Shown here piece by piece: positions 1 to 5,901 of a DNA stretch of 15,647 bases; within the stretch, counting starts at the first letter, position 1; each line of letters begins with the position of its first letter. This stretch comes from JAABRU01 sp050180235 (GTDB taxonomy: Bacteria; Desulfobacterota; Desulfobacteria; Desulfobacterales; Desulfococcaceae): the NCBI GenBank assembly GCA_050180235.1, contig JBFXEJ010000130.1, positions 1 to 15,647 of the forward strand, in the 5' to 3' direction. A model generated the notes under the pieces. The model was not told where the DNA came from. It saw only the letters and a program-made list of their open reading frames with translations, and did not search any database. The position numbers and the translations under genes are program-made.

Positions 1-124
1 TAATGATTATAACGTTTTTCGCAGGGCGGGCACGGCTTTTTGTGCCCGCCGTCCTGCTGAAACGGTGGGCACAAAAAGCCGTGCCCACCCTGCAATGATG
101 GTACATTTTTTCATGGAAATCGCC
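1..124. repeat. Family A hairpin element (MITE-like), copy 1, left end outside window
   Basis: This copy matches bases 13-136 of the 136 bp element seen whole at 1829-1964, so it lacks exactly the first 12 bp, which would lie before the window. Its core is a long imperfect hairpin (21-93). The arms read gcaggg-cgggcac-ggcttttt-gtgcccgcc and the near reverse complement, with a 13 nt loop. Each arm can also fold alone (cgggcac/gtgcccg around an eight-base loop). The right end is ATGGAAATCGCC followed by TAA. No protein is encoded. It is probably a non-autonomous element moved in trans, since no matching transposase is in the window. Confidence 0.85.
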
Positions 125-172
125 TAAATTTTTTCAGATTCCATATGCGTTCCTGATTTTTTAAACAGCTTT

Positions 173-194
173 AAAAAAACTGATTATATCAGTT
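173..194 (-). terminator. Rho-independent terminator, minus strand
   Basis: Read on the minus strand, AACTGAT-ATA-ATCAGTT makes a perfect 7 bp stem with a 3 nt loop and runs directly into a T tract (the plus strand has seven A at 173-179). It lies about 200 bp downstream of the lysA stop and is the best terminator for that transcript. A weaker hairpin (aatca/tgatt at 366-382, then Ts on the minus strand) lies nearer to lysA and could act first. Confidence 0.5.
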
Positions 195-390
195 CAGCAA
201 AAAATGGGCAACAAAAATATCAGGCGTTTAACATCAGTTGGCATAAGACGGAACGATTTGAAAAATAAAAGAGAAGCGTTTTTCTGAAAAAAATCCGGTT
301 CCGGCACGATCCGTTTTCCGCAAGTGATAAAGGGAATTCAGACTGCCGGAATCCGGAGTGCAAAAAATCAGACAGGATGATTCTGTTTTT

Positions 391-1656
391 TTATATTTTG
401 GGCGAAAACATATCCGTCTCAAAACTCAGAGTGGCAAAATAGTCTTCCGGAGTTTCAGCCCGGCGGATGAGTTCCACAGAACCGTCCGCACGGAGCAGGA
501 GTTCTTTGGGACGCAGTTTGCCGTTGTAGTTGAAGCCCATAGAATGACCATGCGCGCCTGTATCCTGAATGATCAGAATATCTCCGTCCTTAATTTGGGG
601 AAGTGTTCGCTGAATTGCGAATTTGTCATTGTTTTCGCAAAGGGAGCCGACCACATCCACCACTTCGCACGGCCCCTGCAAATCTTTCCCCAATACCTCA
701 ATATGATGATAGGCTCCGTACATGCCAGGACGCATGAGAGCGGACATGCACGCGTCCACACCGATATATTTCCGGTAAATATCCTTGCGGTTGATGGCCG
801 TGGCAGCCAGCACACCGTGGGGGCCGGTCATGTATCTGCCGCTTTCCATAAAGAGTCCGGGTGCATACCTGTTGCGTTTCTCAAACTGTCTGAAAAGTTC
901 CGTGACCTCCTTTCCCAAAGCGGAAAGATTCAGAGGGCTGTCTTCCGGCCGGTAAGGAATCCCCAGACCTCCGCCAATATTGATGAATTCAAAGCGTATG
1001 TCGAGTTTTTTGCCAATCTGTTCCGCAAGTTCCAGCAGAAGCCCCGCTGTTTTCACCTTGTAAGTATAATCCCTTTCATTGGAAACAATCATGGTGTGCA
1101 GTCCGAAACGCCGCGCACCAAGTTCCCGTGCCATACGGTAGGCATCAGTAAGTTGTGTGTCACTGACTCCGTATTTGGCCTCTTCCGGATGTCCGATAAT
1201 TTCGTTGCCGGAAAATCCGGGGCCCGGATTATAACGGAAGCAGATCAGTTCCGGCATTCTGGGGACTTTGGGAATCAGGGAAATATCATCCAGATTCAGG
1301 ATGCAGCCGCCATCTGCCGCGGCAGTTGCAAATTCCTCCTGACTGGTATTGTTGGAGGTGAACATGAGGTCTTCCGGCCCTGCTCCGACTCTGCGGCTGA
1401 GCATAAGTTCCGTGATGGAACTGCAGTCAAAACCGAATCCCATGCTCTGCATGATTTCCAGAATCCGGGGATTGGGAAGGGCCTTGACAGCAAAATATTC
1501 CCGAAAACCGTTTACCTGTGCAAAAGCCTTTTTGAGTTCCTCACCGGTCTGGCGGATGCCTGTTTCATCATAAATATGGAAAGGTGTGCCGAAATGATCG
1601 GCAATTTCCCGCAAAACAGGAAAAAGTCTGTCTCTGAAAGACTGGGACATGGGCAT
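391..1656 (-). CDS. lysA: Diaminopimelate decarboxylase (PLP-dependent, alanine racemase fold)
   Basis: Cytoplasmic enzyme converting meso-diaminopimelate to L-lysine and CO2, the last step of lysine synthesis. The protein has 421 residues, the usual length. An N-terminal TIM barrel carries the PLP lysine K58 in YFAVKALPN, the phosphate-binding GGGLG at 228-232 and ESGR at 271-274. The C-terminal beta domain carries MRPGMYGAYH (308-317), the catalytic Cys340-Glu341 pair in SLCENND, and GAHGHSMGFNYNGKLRPKE (368-386). This last motif has His where the classical family has Tyr (GAYG). I recall this variant from a clade annotated LysA in clostridia and others. The start is set by AAGGAGAA 9 nt upstream of ATG 1656; an in-frame ATG two codons later is less well placed. 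The gene stands alone, with repeats on its promoter side. A related ornithine/arginine-type decarboxylase is possible but the motifs favour LysA. Confidence 0.9.
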   Translation of the reverse strand: MPMSQSFRDRLFPVLREIADHFGTPFHIYDETGIRQTGEELKKAFAQVNGFREYFAVKALPNPRILEIMQSMGFGFDCSSITELMLSRRVGAGPEDLMFTSNNTSQEEFATAAADGGCILNLDDISLIPKVPRMPELICFRYNPGPGFSGNEIIGHPEEAKYGVSDTQLTDAYRMARELGARRFGLHTMIVSNERDYTYKVKTAGLLLELAEQIGKKLDIRFEFINIGGGLGIPYRPEDSPLNLSALGKEVTELFRQFEKRNRYAPGLFMESGRYMTGPHGVLAATAINRKDIYRKYIGVDACMSALMRPGMYGAYHHIEVLGKDLQGPCEVVDVVGSLCENNDKFAIQRTLPQIKDGDILIIQDTGAHGHSMGFNYNGKLRPKELLLRADGSVELIRRAETPEDYFATLSFETDMFSPKI

Positions 1657-1720
1657 AATGAAAAATTCTCCTTGTAAAAGTCTGTTAATCTGACAATCTG
1701 TTTATTTCTGTGAAATGCAA

Positions 1721-2020
1721 AAAACCGCTCCGCTTGATTTTTGCACTACGGAATCCAAAAATGCAGAAAACCGCCCCGCTTAATTTTTGCACTCCGGAAT
1801 CCAAAAATGCAGAAAACCACTCCGCTTAGGTGATTTCCATTAATGATTATAACGTTTTTCGTAGGGCGGGCACGGCTTTCTGTGCCCGCCGTCCTGCTGA
1901 AACGGCGGGCACAAAAAGCCGTGCCCACCCTGCAATGATAGTACATTTTTTCATGGAAATCGCCTTAATTTTTGAACTCCGGAATCCAAAAATGCAGAAA
2001 ACCGCTCCGCTTAATTTTTG
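1721..2020. repeat. 46 bp tandem repeat, four units, split by family A element
   Basis: Units begin at 1725, 1771, 1817 and 2002, and the first three are spaced exactly 46 bp apart. Each unit contains ccgctccgcttaatttttg, cactccggaatcc and aaaaatgcagaaaa. Inside each, a 26 bp quasi-palindrome centred on tccgga joins attttt to aaaaat with two mismatches. The third unit is interrupted at TTA by the family A copy at 1829-1964. A partial inverted copy (ggaatccggagtgcaaaaaat) lies beside the lysA 3' end at about 348-368. The units lack variable spacers, so this is not a CRISPR array. Confidence 0.8.
1829..1964. mobile_element. Family A hairpin MITE-like element, copy 2 (136 bp, complete)
   Basis: Ends are GGTGATTTCCAT and ATGGAAATCGCC, a 12 bp terminal inverted repeat with one mismatch. 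TTA flanks it on both sides (1826-1828 and 1965-1967). The distance between the tandem repeat units on either side is 185 bp, which is 46 + 136 + 3, so the element plus a 3 bp duplication accounts exactly for the extra length. The long hairpin core is at 1861-1933. There is no coding capacity. The TTA duplication and small size resemble non-autonomous derivatives of IS5-like elements that duplicate TNA, but this family link is inference. Confidence 0.88.
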
Positions 2021-2082
2021 GGTAGTGGTATTTTTTTGACTGATAAATCTCACCGCATTAAACTCTCATTATAATGGTTAAT

Positions 2083-2222
2083 AACTGATGTTACGCAGAA
2101 TCGTCATACCGGCGAAAGCCTGTATCCATAATTGCCTGAAAACACTGGATTTCAGCTTACGACGGAATGACAGTGAAAGCTGATAACTCTCTGATTTTTG
2201 GAAAAGCTGCGTAACATCAGTT
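2083..2222. mobile_element. Family B MITE-like element, copy 1 (140 bp)
   Basis: Perfect 16 bp terminal inverted repeats, aactgatgttacgcag (2083-2098) and its reverse complement (2207-2222), bound a non-coding body. The body contains the dispersed-repeat-like string gtcataccggcgaaagcc and a reversed echo, acgacggaatgac. AAT lies immediately outside both ends (2080-2082 and 2223-2225), consistent with a 3 bp target duplication. The second family B copy starts directly after this AAT. Confidence 0.8.
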
Positions 2223-2225
2223 AAT

Positions 2226-2501
2226 AACTGATGTTAGGTGATTTCCATTAATGATTATACCGTTTTTCGTAGGGCGGGCACGGCTTTTTGTGCCCGCCGT
2301 CCTGCTGAAACGGCGGGCACAAAAAGCCGTGCCCACCCTACAAATGGTACATTTTTTCATGGAAATCACCTTACGCCACATTTTGAGAAATCAGCAGGTT
2401 AATCAAGATGCCGTCATTCTGGTGAAAACCGGAATCAATTTATTCCGGACAGTTCCGGATACCGACTTTCGCCGGTATGACCCGATGGCGTAACATCAGT
2501 T
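2226..2501. mobile_element. Family B MITE-like element, copy 2, interrupted by family A
   Basis: The left end aactgatgtta (2226-2236) and the remainder (2374-2501) are separated by the family A copy and its duplicated TTA. Removing 134 + 3 bp restores a 139 bp element, almost the same length as copy 1, with perfect 16 bp ends aactgatgttacgcca and tggcgtaacatcagtt. The body aligns best with copy 1 when read in the reverse direction. AAT flanks both sides (2223-2225, 2502-2504). The right end overlaps the stop codon of the glycosyltransferase gene at 2500-2502. Confidence 0.78.
2237..2370. mobile_element. Family A hairpin MITE-like element, copy 3 (134 bp), nested in family B
   Basis: Perfect 12 bp inverted ends (GGTGATTTCCAT, ATGGAAATCACC) with TTA on both sides (2234-2236, 2371-2373). 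The hairpin core spans 2269-2341. Compared with copies 1 and 2 it lacks two bases near ctacaaatgg. It sits inside the left inverted repeat of family B copy 2, so it arrived later than that element. Confidence 0.87.
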
Positions 2502-3627
2502 AATAAATATTCTTATGCGCTTCTGTTTTTTTCCGCACCATTTCCTCCAGCAGATCATCATATGCAGAAATCATATTTTTCCATGCAAAGCGTGCCATTG
2601 CGGCGGCTGTATGTCTGCGGATTTTCCGGCAGTTGGAAAAATCCGCAATTATCCGGAAGAGTTTTTCGGCCAAATCATCCGGACTCCGATAGAGAAAATC
2701 CGCATGAAACTCCGCAGGCAGAATTTCCGGGTAGGAAAGACGATCCGGCAGCAGCGGAAGACAGCCGAAGCGCAGGGCCTCGGCAACGGATATGCCGAAA
2801 TTTTCCTGAATGGCCGTGCTGATTGCAATGCCGCCCTGACAGAGCATACGGATGTATTCGCTGCGGGATTTCAGATAGCCATAGTGAACAATCTGTTTTT
2901 TATAGCGTTCCTTTGCAGAAGCGAACACATCCGGAACCCGGCGGAAATTTTCCCCCAGCAGGGCCAGCCGGAAATCCGCGCCTTTGTCTGCAACCGTATC
3001 CAATGCCTGAAAAAAAATTTCCGGAGCCTTGTCAAATTCCCAGCGGTGATTCCAGACAATCAAAGGCGGCTGGCCGTTTTCTTCTTTCTCCTCCGGGAAT
3101 TCATTATCAGCAGGGGGGGAAAAACGGCAGCCAGGATATAAGACCCCGGATTTTGAACGGATTGTTTCCATTACCCATACCGGACGGAATTCCGGCATTC
3201 TGTTAAGAAATACAGGAATCAGTGAAAAAAAAGTCTCATAATGAAAACGGGAATTGAACACCACCCGATCCGCAGCCAGTGCTGTTGTAATATCTGTAAA
3301 TCCGTACTGATAATCCATGCGCTCCCCCGGTGCCAGAGGATAGGCAAACTGGTTTTCATGAAAATACAGCAGTACCGGGGGACAGTCCGGCCCGGCAAGT
3401 GTTCTGAAATCCGACAGACTCATCATGTTTGTTGCGATCAGTCCGTCAAAGGATTTCAGATTTTTGATTTCACGGACAAACCATAGAGCCGCGCCGCGCA
3501 TCCGCCATTTCCAGAATCGCGCGGGAAGGGAGATGATTTCAATCCCATGCCGGGAATTTTCCGACAGTCCTTCGGCAAATTCCCGGTGGGAACCCCCGAA
3601 AAAAGATTCAAGAAACAGAAATCTCAA
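2500..3627 (-). CDS. GTDC1/QTMAN-type glycosyltransferase (DUF3524; tRNA-queuosine alpha-mannosyltransferase homologue)
   Basis: The 375 residue protein has the hallmarks of the GTDC1 family, whose animal member mannosylates queuosine in tRNA-Asp. The N-terminal DUF3524 domain begins FLESFFGGSH (5-14) and continues with SLPARFWKWRMRGAALWF (33-50), YFHENQFAYPL (88-98) and the YQYGF and VFNSRF blocks. The C-terminal GT-B half has WNHRWEFDK (192-200) and the donor-site ENFGISVAEAL (275-285), then YPEILPAEF. The start is TTG at 3627: an in-frame TGA lies two codons upstream, and AGGTG precedes at suitable spacing. The stop codon falls on the edge of a family B repeat. It lies 56 bp after the methyltransferase gene, so co-transcription is likely. 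The fold and family are clear. The acceptor in bacteria (queuosine tRNA or other) is inferred. Confidence 0.82.
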   Translation of the reverse strand: MRFLFLESFFGGSHREFAEGLSENSRHGIEIISLPARFWKWRMRGAALWFVREIKNLKSFDGLIATNMMSLSDFRTLAGPDCPPVLLYFHENQFAYPLAPGERMDYQYGFTDITTALAADRVVFNSRFHYETFFSLIPVFLNRMPEFRPVWVMETIRSKSGVLYPGCRFSPPADNEFPEEKEENGQPPLIVWNHRWEFDKAPEIFFQALDTVADKGADFRLALLGENFRRVPDVFASAKERYKKQIVHYGYLKSRSEYIRMLCQGGIAISTAIQENFGISVAEALRFGCLPLLPDRLSYPEILPAEFHADFLYRSPDDLAEKLFRIIADFSNCRKIRRHTAAAMARFAWKNMISAYDDLLEEMVRKKTEAHKNIY

Positions 3628-3683
3628 TTTTCAGCACCTGATGGTATATGTTTCAGCACAGTTTTTTCATTTCATAGCTTTTT

Positions 3684-4712
3684 TTACAGTATACTGCTGT
3701 ATTTTTCCCTAAGTTTTTCAGAGAGTTTCTTTATGGTTCCAAATGCCTTTTCCACGGTTTTTTCTTTGTCCGGATTGACCAGACAGCAGGTGGCCGGGGA
3801 CAGCAGGCTCCGGGAAAGCAGAAATTCCCGATCCAGCCCTTTTGCACTCAGAGCGTCCCAGATTTTCTCCATCCGGTTTTCCAGAGTATTGATATTTTCC
3901 TTTTCAAAAGGTTCAAAATTGGTGGGCACGATTCCCCAGACCAGTATGCCGCCCCTGTCCAGAAACCGCCGGATGGACGGCGCACATGAGGAAAAAATCT
4001 CTCCGTTGCTGTAAACATCCAGAGAAAGAATATCCATATCCAGATTCAGCAGAAATTCCCAGTCCGGATTGCCGCAGAGATGAATGCCTCGCGGACGTTC
4101 AATCATCGCAAAAAAGGCTTCCAGATCATCTTTGGCCTTGAAGTCGCTGTAACCGGACAGCGCAGAAAAAAGAAACTGCAGTCCCGGCTCATCCACAAAC
4201 ATGAACGCGTTGGAATTGATTTTTTTGAGGCGATCCAATTGCACATTGATCCGTTTGGACATGAATTCAAAGAGAAAAGGACGGATATTGTCATCAAAAA
4301 GAATGGGACGCCGGTTTTCATCCAGAACATTGAATCCGAAACTGATCGGGCCTTCCAACTGTCCGCGAATGGCAGGACGATCCGCGAGATCAATCTGCAG
4401 AAATTTGTGATAAACCACAGAATATGTTTCACTTATGTCAAAATATGCGGGATCATCATAATGGGATAAAGTTTCCTCAAATTCACTGACAAATTTTTCA
4501 TTGGAAAAACGCAGGGTCTGTTTTTCCATATCCAGCTCAATGCCGGGGAAATGTTCGGCTGCCTGCACATACATATCTTCATAATAGCTGAAATTGGGCA
4601 GTTGGGGCCAGAAAGGGATGTCCAGGGACAGCGCCATTTCCAGCGCACGATTCACATCTTTGTGGGGCATGACAGCCATAGCCGTGGTCAGGAGATTTCC
4701 GGGAATTGTCAT
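3684..4712 (-). CDS. MetE C-terminal-domain/UROD-superfamily zinc methyltransferase-like protein
   Basis: The 342 residue soluble TIM-barrel protein is about the size of a lone MetE catalytic domain. Visible elements are GQLEGPISFGF (117-127), MFVDEPGLQF (171-180), IHLCGNPDW (210-218) with the His211-x-Cys213 pair expected to bind zinc, the strand ILSLDVYSN, VWGIVPTNFEPF, and a C-terminal LSPATCCLV with Cys309/Cys310, one of which is probably the last zinc ligand. MetE enzymes use this set to activate a thiol for methylation. The N-terminal folate-binding half of MetE is absent, as in short 'core' MetE forms that take methyl groups from corrinoid proteins. The methyl donor and acceptor here are unknown. 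The start is ATG 4712 after AAAGGAAACC. It sits between a cupin gene and a tRNA glycosyltransferase-like gene on the same strand. Confidence 0.7.
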   Translation of the reverse strand: MTIPGNLLTTAMAVMPHKDVNRALEMALSLDIPFWPQLPNFSYYEDMYVQAAEHFPGIELDMEKQTLRFSNEKFVSEFEETLSHYDDPAYFDISETYSVVYHKFLQIDLADRPAIRGQLEGPISFGFNVLDENRRPILFDDNIRPFLFEFMSKRINVQLDRLKKINSNAFMFVDEPGLQFLFSALSGYSDFKAKDDLEAFFAMIERPRGIHLCGNPDWEFLLNLDMDILSLDVYSNGEIFSSCAPSIRRFLDRGGILVWGIVPTNFEPFEKENINTLENRMEKIWDALSAKGLDREFLLSRSLLSPATCCLVNPDKEKTVEKAFGTIKKLSEKLREKYSSIL

Positions 4713-4777
4713 GGTTTCCTTTCATGCGTTTTTATATTTTTTTGAATAAAGAAGAACATGCCTCCGGATTGTTCCAG

Positions 4778-4802
4778 TGGCACAAGCTGGAAGCCTGTGC
4801 TA
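4778..4802. repeat. Short hairpin repeat between cupin and MetE-like genes
   Basis: gcacaagctggaagcctgtgc (4780-4800 core) pairs 5 + 3 bp around one mismatch, with a GGA loop. It resembles a widespread genomic palindrome of the form 'tagcacaggcttccagcctgtgcca'. It lies in the 98 bp spacer of the putative minus-strand operon, where it could form an RNA hairpin that separates expression of the two genes. Confidence 0.5.
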
Positions 4803-4810
4803 CTTTTAAA

Positions 4811-5173
4811 TTATGAATCACGATGCACAGCGTCCGGACTGAAAGCAGGCAGACACACAGCGATATATTCCGCACCGCCGGGAAAAGGGCTGCTGTACTG
4901 CACCCAGTCATGTTTGGAAACGATCACAGCCTGACCGCTTTTTAAATCCATAAAACCGCTTTGGCTTTTGATCCGGAGTGTGCCGCGCAGCACAACTGTG
5001 TATTCATCAAACTCCGGGCATTGCCCCGGTTCCTCCCAGCCTTCGGGGCTGTTCATCCGGGCAATGCTGATTTCCTGCGTGTCCGAGCTGACCCTGCCGA
5101 TAAATTCTTCAATAATCTTGGGTTTGTTTCCGGCCGCTTCTATTCTGGCCGGGGATTGGATGTGCTGTATCAT
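4811..5173 (-). CDS. Small single-domain cupin protein
   Basis: A 120 residue beta-barrel of the cupin_2 type. Motif 1 is GWEEPGQCPEFDEYTVVLRG (45-64) and motif 2 runs from the G80 turn through VIVSKHDWVQYSSPFPGG (83-100). In the canonical motif the metal is held by two His and a Glu in motif 1 and a His in motif 2. Here the motif 1 His positions are replaced (Glu, Gln and Cys nearby) and Gln92 or His88 would have to serve in motif 2, so metal binding is doubtful. A ligand-binding or sensor role, or a non-classical metal site, is possible. The start at ATG 5173 follows AAGGTGG. It is the first gene of a possible three-gene unit with the methyltransferase and glycosyltransferase. Substrate unknown. 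Confidence 0.75.
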   Translation of the reverse strand: MIQHIQSPARIEAAGNKPKIIEEFIGRVSSDTQEISIARMNSPEGWEEPGQCPEFDEYTVVLRGTLRIKSQSGFMDLKSGQAVIVSKHDWVQYSSPFPGGAEYIAVCLPAFSPDAVHRDS

Positions 5174-5231
5174 ATGCCACCTTTTCTGAAAGTTTTACGT
5201 GTGCCTGATCCTTAACTCTGTTTGGCAGAAA

Positions 5232-5357
5232 TTCGGACAGTTTTTTATAACATGCTGTTTATATTTAAGTTTCATGTTTTACGGTTTAAACTGTCAGATT
5301 GTGTATTTTCAGCATGTTATCTTGCATAACCGCCCTGTTTTTCAAAAACTGTCCGAA
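5232..5357. repeat. Nested inverted repeat, 126 bp, MITE-like or structured RNA
   Basis: The outer arms ttcggacagttttt (5232-5245) and aaaaactgtccgaa (5344-5357) are perfect over 14 bp. Separated by one base on the left and 23 on the right, the inner arms ataacatgctg (5247-5257) and cagcatgttat (5310-5320) are perfect over 11 bp. A near-palindrome, acggtttaaactgt (5281-5294), lies in the centre. No clear target duplication is seen. It could be a decayed small transposable element, or a long hairpin at the 5' side of the cupin operon. Confidence 0.55.
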
Positions 5358-5420
5358 GTATTGTTTAAAATATATCAGAACAGATACCAAAAGTACAAGA
5401 AATTTGTTACAGGGGATTTC

Positions 5421-5446
5421 CGGCAGGCAGGCACAGGGGCCTGCCG
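5421..5446. repeat. GC-rich hairpin in AT-rich spacer
   Basis: cggcaggc (5421-5428) and gcctgccg (5439-5446) form a perfect 8 bp stem with a 10 nt loop. No T tract follows on either strand, so this is not a convincing terminator. It may be a small dispersed repeat. Its base composition contrasts with the AT-rich surroundings. Confidence 0.4.
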
Positions 5447-5669
5447 CCATATATGGAATGCAGAAGTTATAAAAGTTCTGATCCTCAATTATTTTTCAGA
5501 TTTCAGATGGTTGATGCCCCATTGAAAAGTATTGATTTTCTGTGTGTTATATGCTACAGATTTTCAGAAAATTATTTGGGGGCTTATCGGTCAAAGACAT
5601 TGCTGTACAGTCTTTTTCCTGCTGTGTTCCCAAAACTGTTCCGCTGATCATTAGGTTGTTCCGGAAGAT

Positions 5670-5699
5670 TTGATATTTAAATAATTGAACATTTATAAT
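5670..5699 (+). promoter_or_regulatory. Candidate sigma70 promoter for the liv operon
   Basis: TTGATA at 5670-5675, an 18 bp spacer and a perfect TATAAT at 5694-5699. Transcription would start near 5706 and give a leader of about 195 nt before livM. The dyad at 5735-5766 would then lie in the early transcribed region. AT-rich DNA can give such matches by chance. Confidence 0.4.
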
Positions 5700-5734
5700 T
5701 AATCCTAAAAATCTCAATATCAGTTCCTGTCAAG

Positions 5735-5766
5735 ATATTGTGCATGAAAATTGTTATGCACAATAT
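5735..5766. promoter_or_regulatory. Perfect 11+11 bp dyad, candidate operator
   Basis: ATATTGTGCAT (5735-5745) and its exact reverse complement (5756-5766) are separated by 10 nt, so the arm centres are 21 bp apart, two helical turns. That geometry suits a dimeric or tetrameric regulator acting on the liv operon just downstream of the candidate promoter. It could also fold as an RNA hairpin in the leader. No regulator gene is in the window. Confidence 0.45.
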
Positions 5767-5901
5767 GCTGATTATCTGAAAGTTGTCTCAGAATTATAAA
5801 TCCGTTTCATATTTCTGCCGAAGCTTATGACAAAACCTTTACAGAAACCTGTCCGTAAATTGTAAAAGACTAACTCATAAAAAGAGACCATATTCAGAAA
5901 A

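Larger units (their letters stand above)
5174..5901. other. Gene-free AT-rich intergenic region between divergent operons
   Basis: No frame here reads like a protein. The short open frames have random composition, no ribosome site and no recognisable motif. The stretch does hold a nested inverted repeat (5232-5357), a GC-rich hairpin (5421-5446), a candidate promoter (5670-5699) and a strong dyad (5735-5766), listed separately. It is the position where livH and a substrate-binding gene would commonly be found, and no remnant of either is recognisable. Confidence 0.7.

Noticed and set aside
358..1677. 439-codon plus-strand open frame, longer than the lysA frame it overlaps
   Set aside because: It is the antisense shadow of lysA. 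The opposite strand has all PLP-decarboxylase motifs and a good ribosome site, while this frame shows no domain and begins in repeat-like DNA.
1721..2020. Possible CRISPR array from the regularly spaced 46 bp units
   Set aside because: Units are contiguous and wholly alike, with no variable spacers and no cas genes. The only irregular gap is the inserted family A element.
1746..2493. Short open frames (62-80 codons) across the hairpin repeats
   Set aside because: They read through non-coding palindromes, differ between copies and have no ribosome sites.
2515..3141. Plus-strand open frames opposite the glycosyltransferase gene
   Set aside because: Composition is that of an antisense frame and no family is recognisable. 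The minus-strand protein matches GTDC1 throughout.
5199..5647. Small plus-strand open frames in the cupin-liv spacer, considered as livH remnants
   Set aside because: No LivH motif (such as the conserved Gly-rich permease stretch) is visible, and the frames cross the inverted repeat and hairpin.
5706..5901. Riboswitch in the liv leader
   Set aside because: Apart from the 11+11 bp dyad I see no conserved riboswitch elements, and a plain operator explains the dyad equally well.
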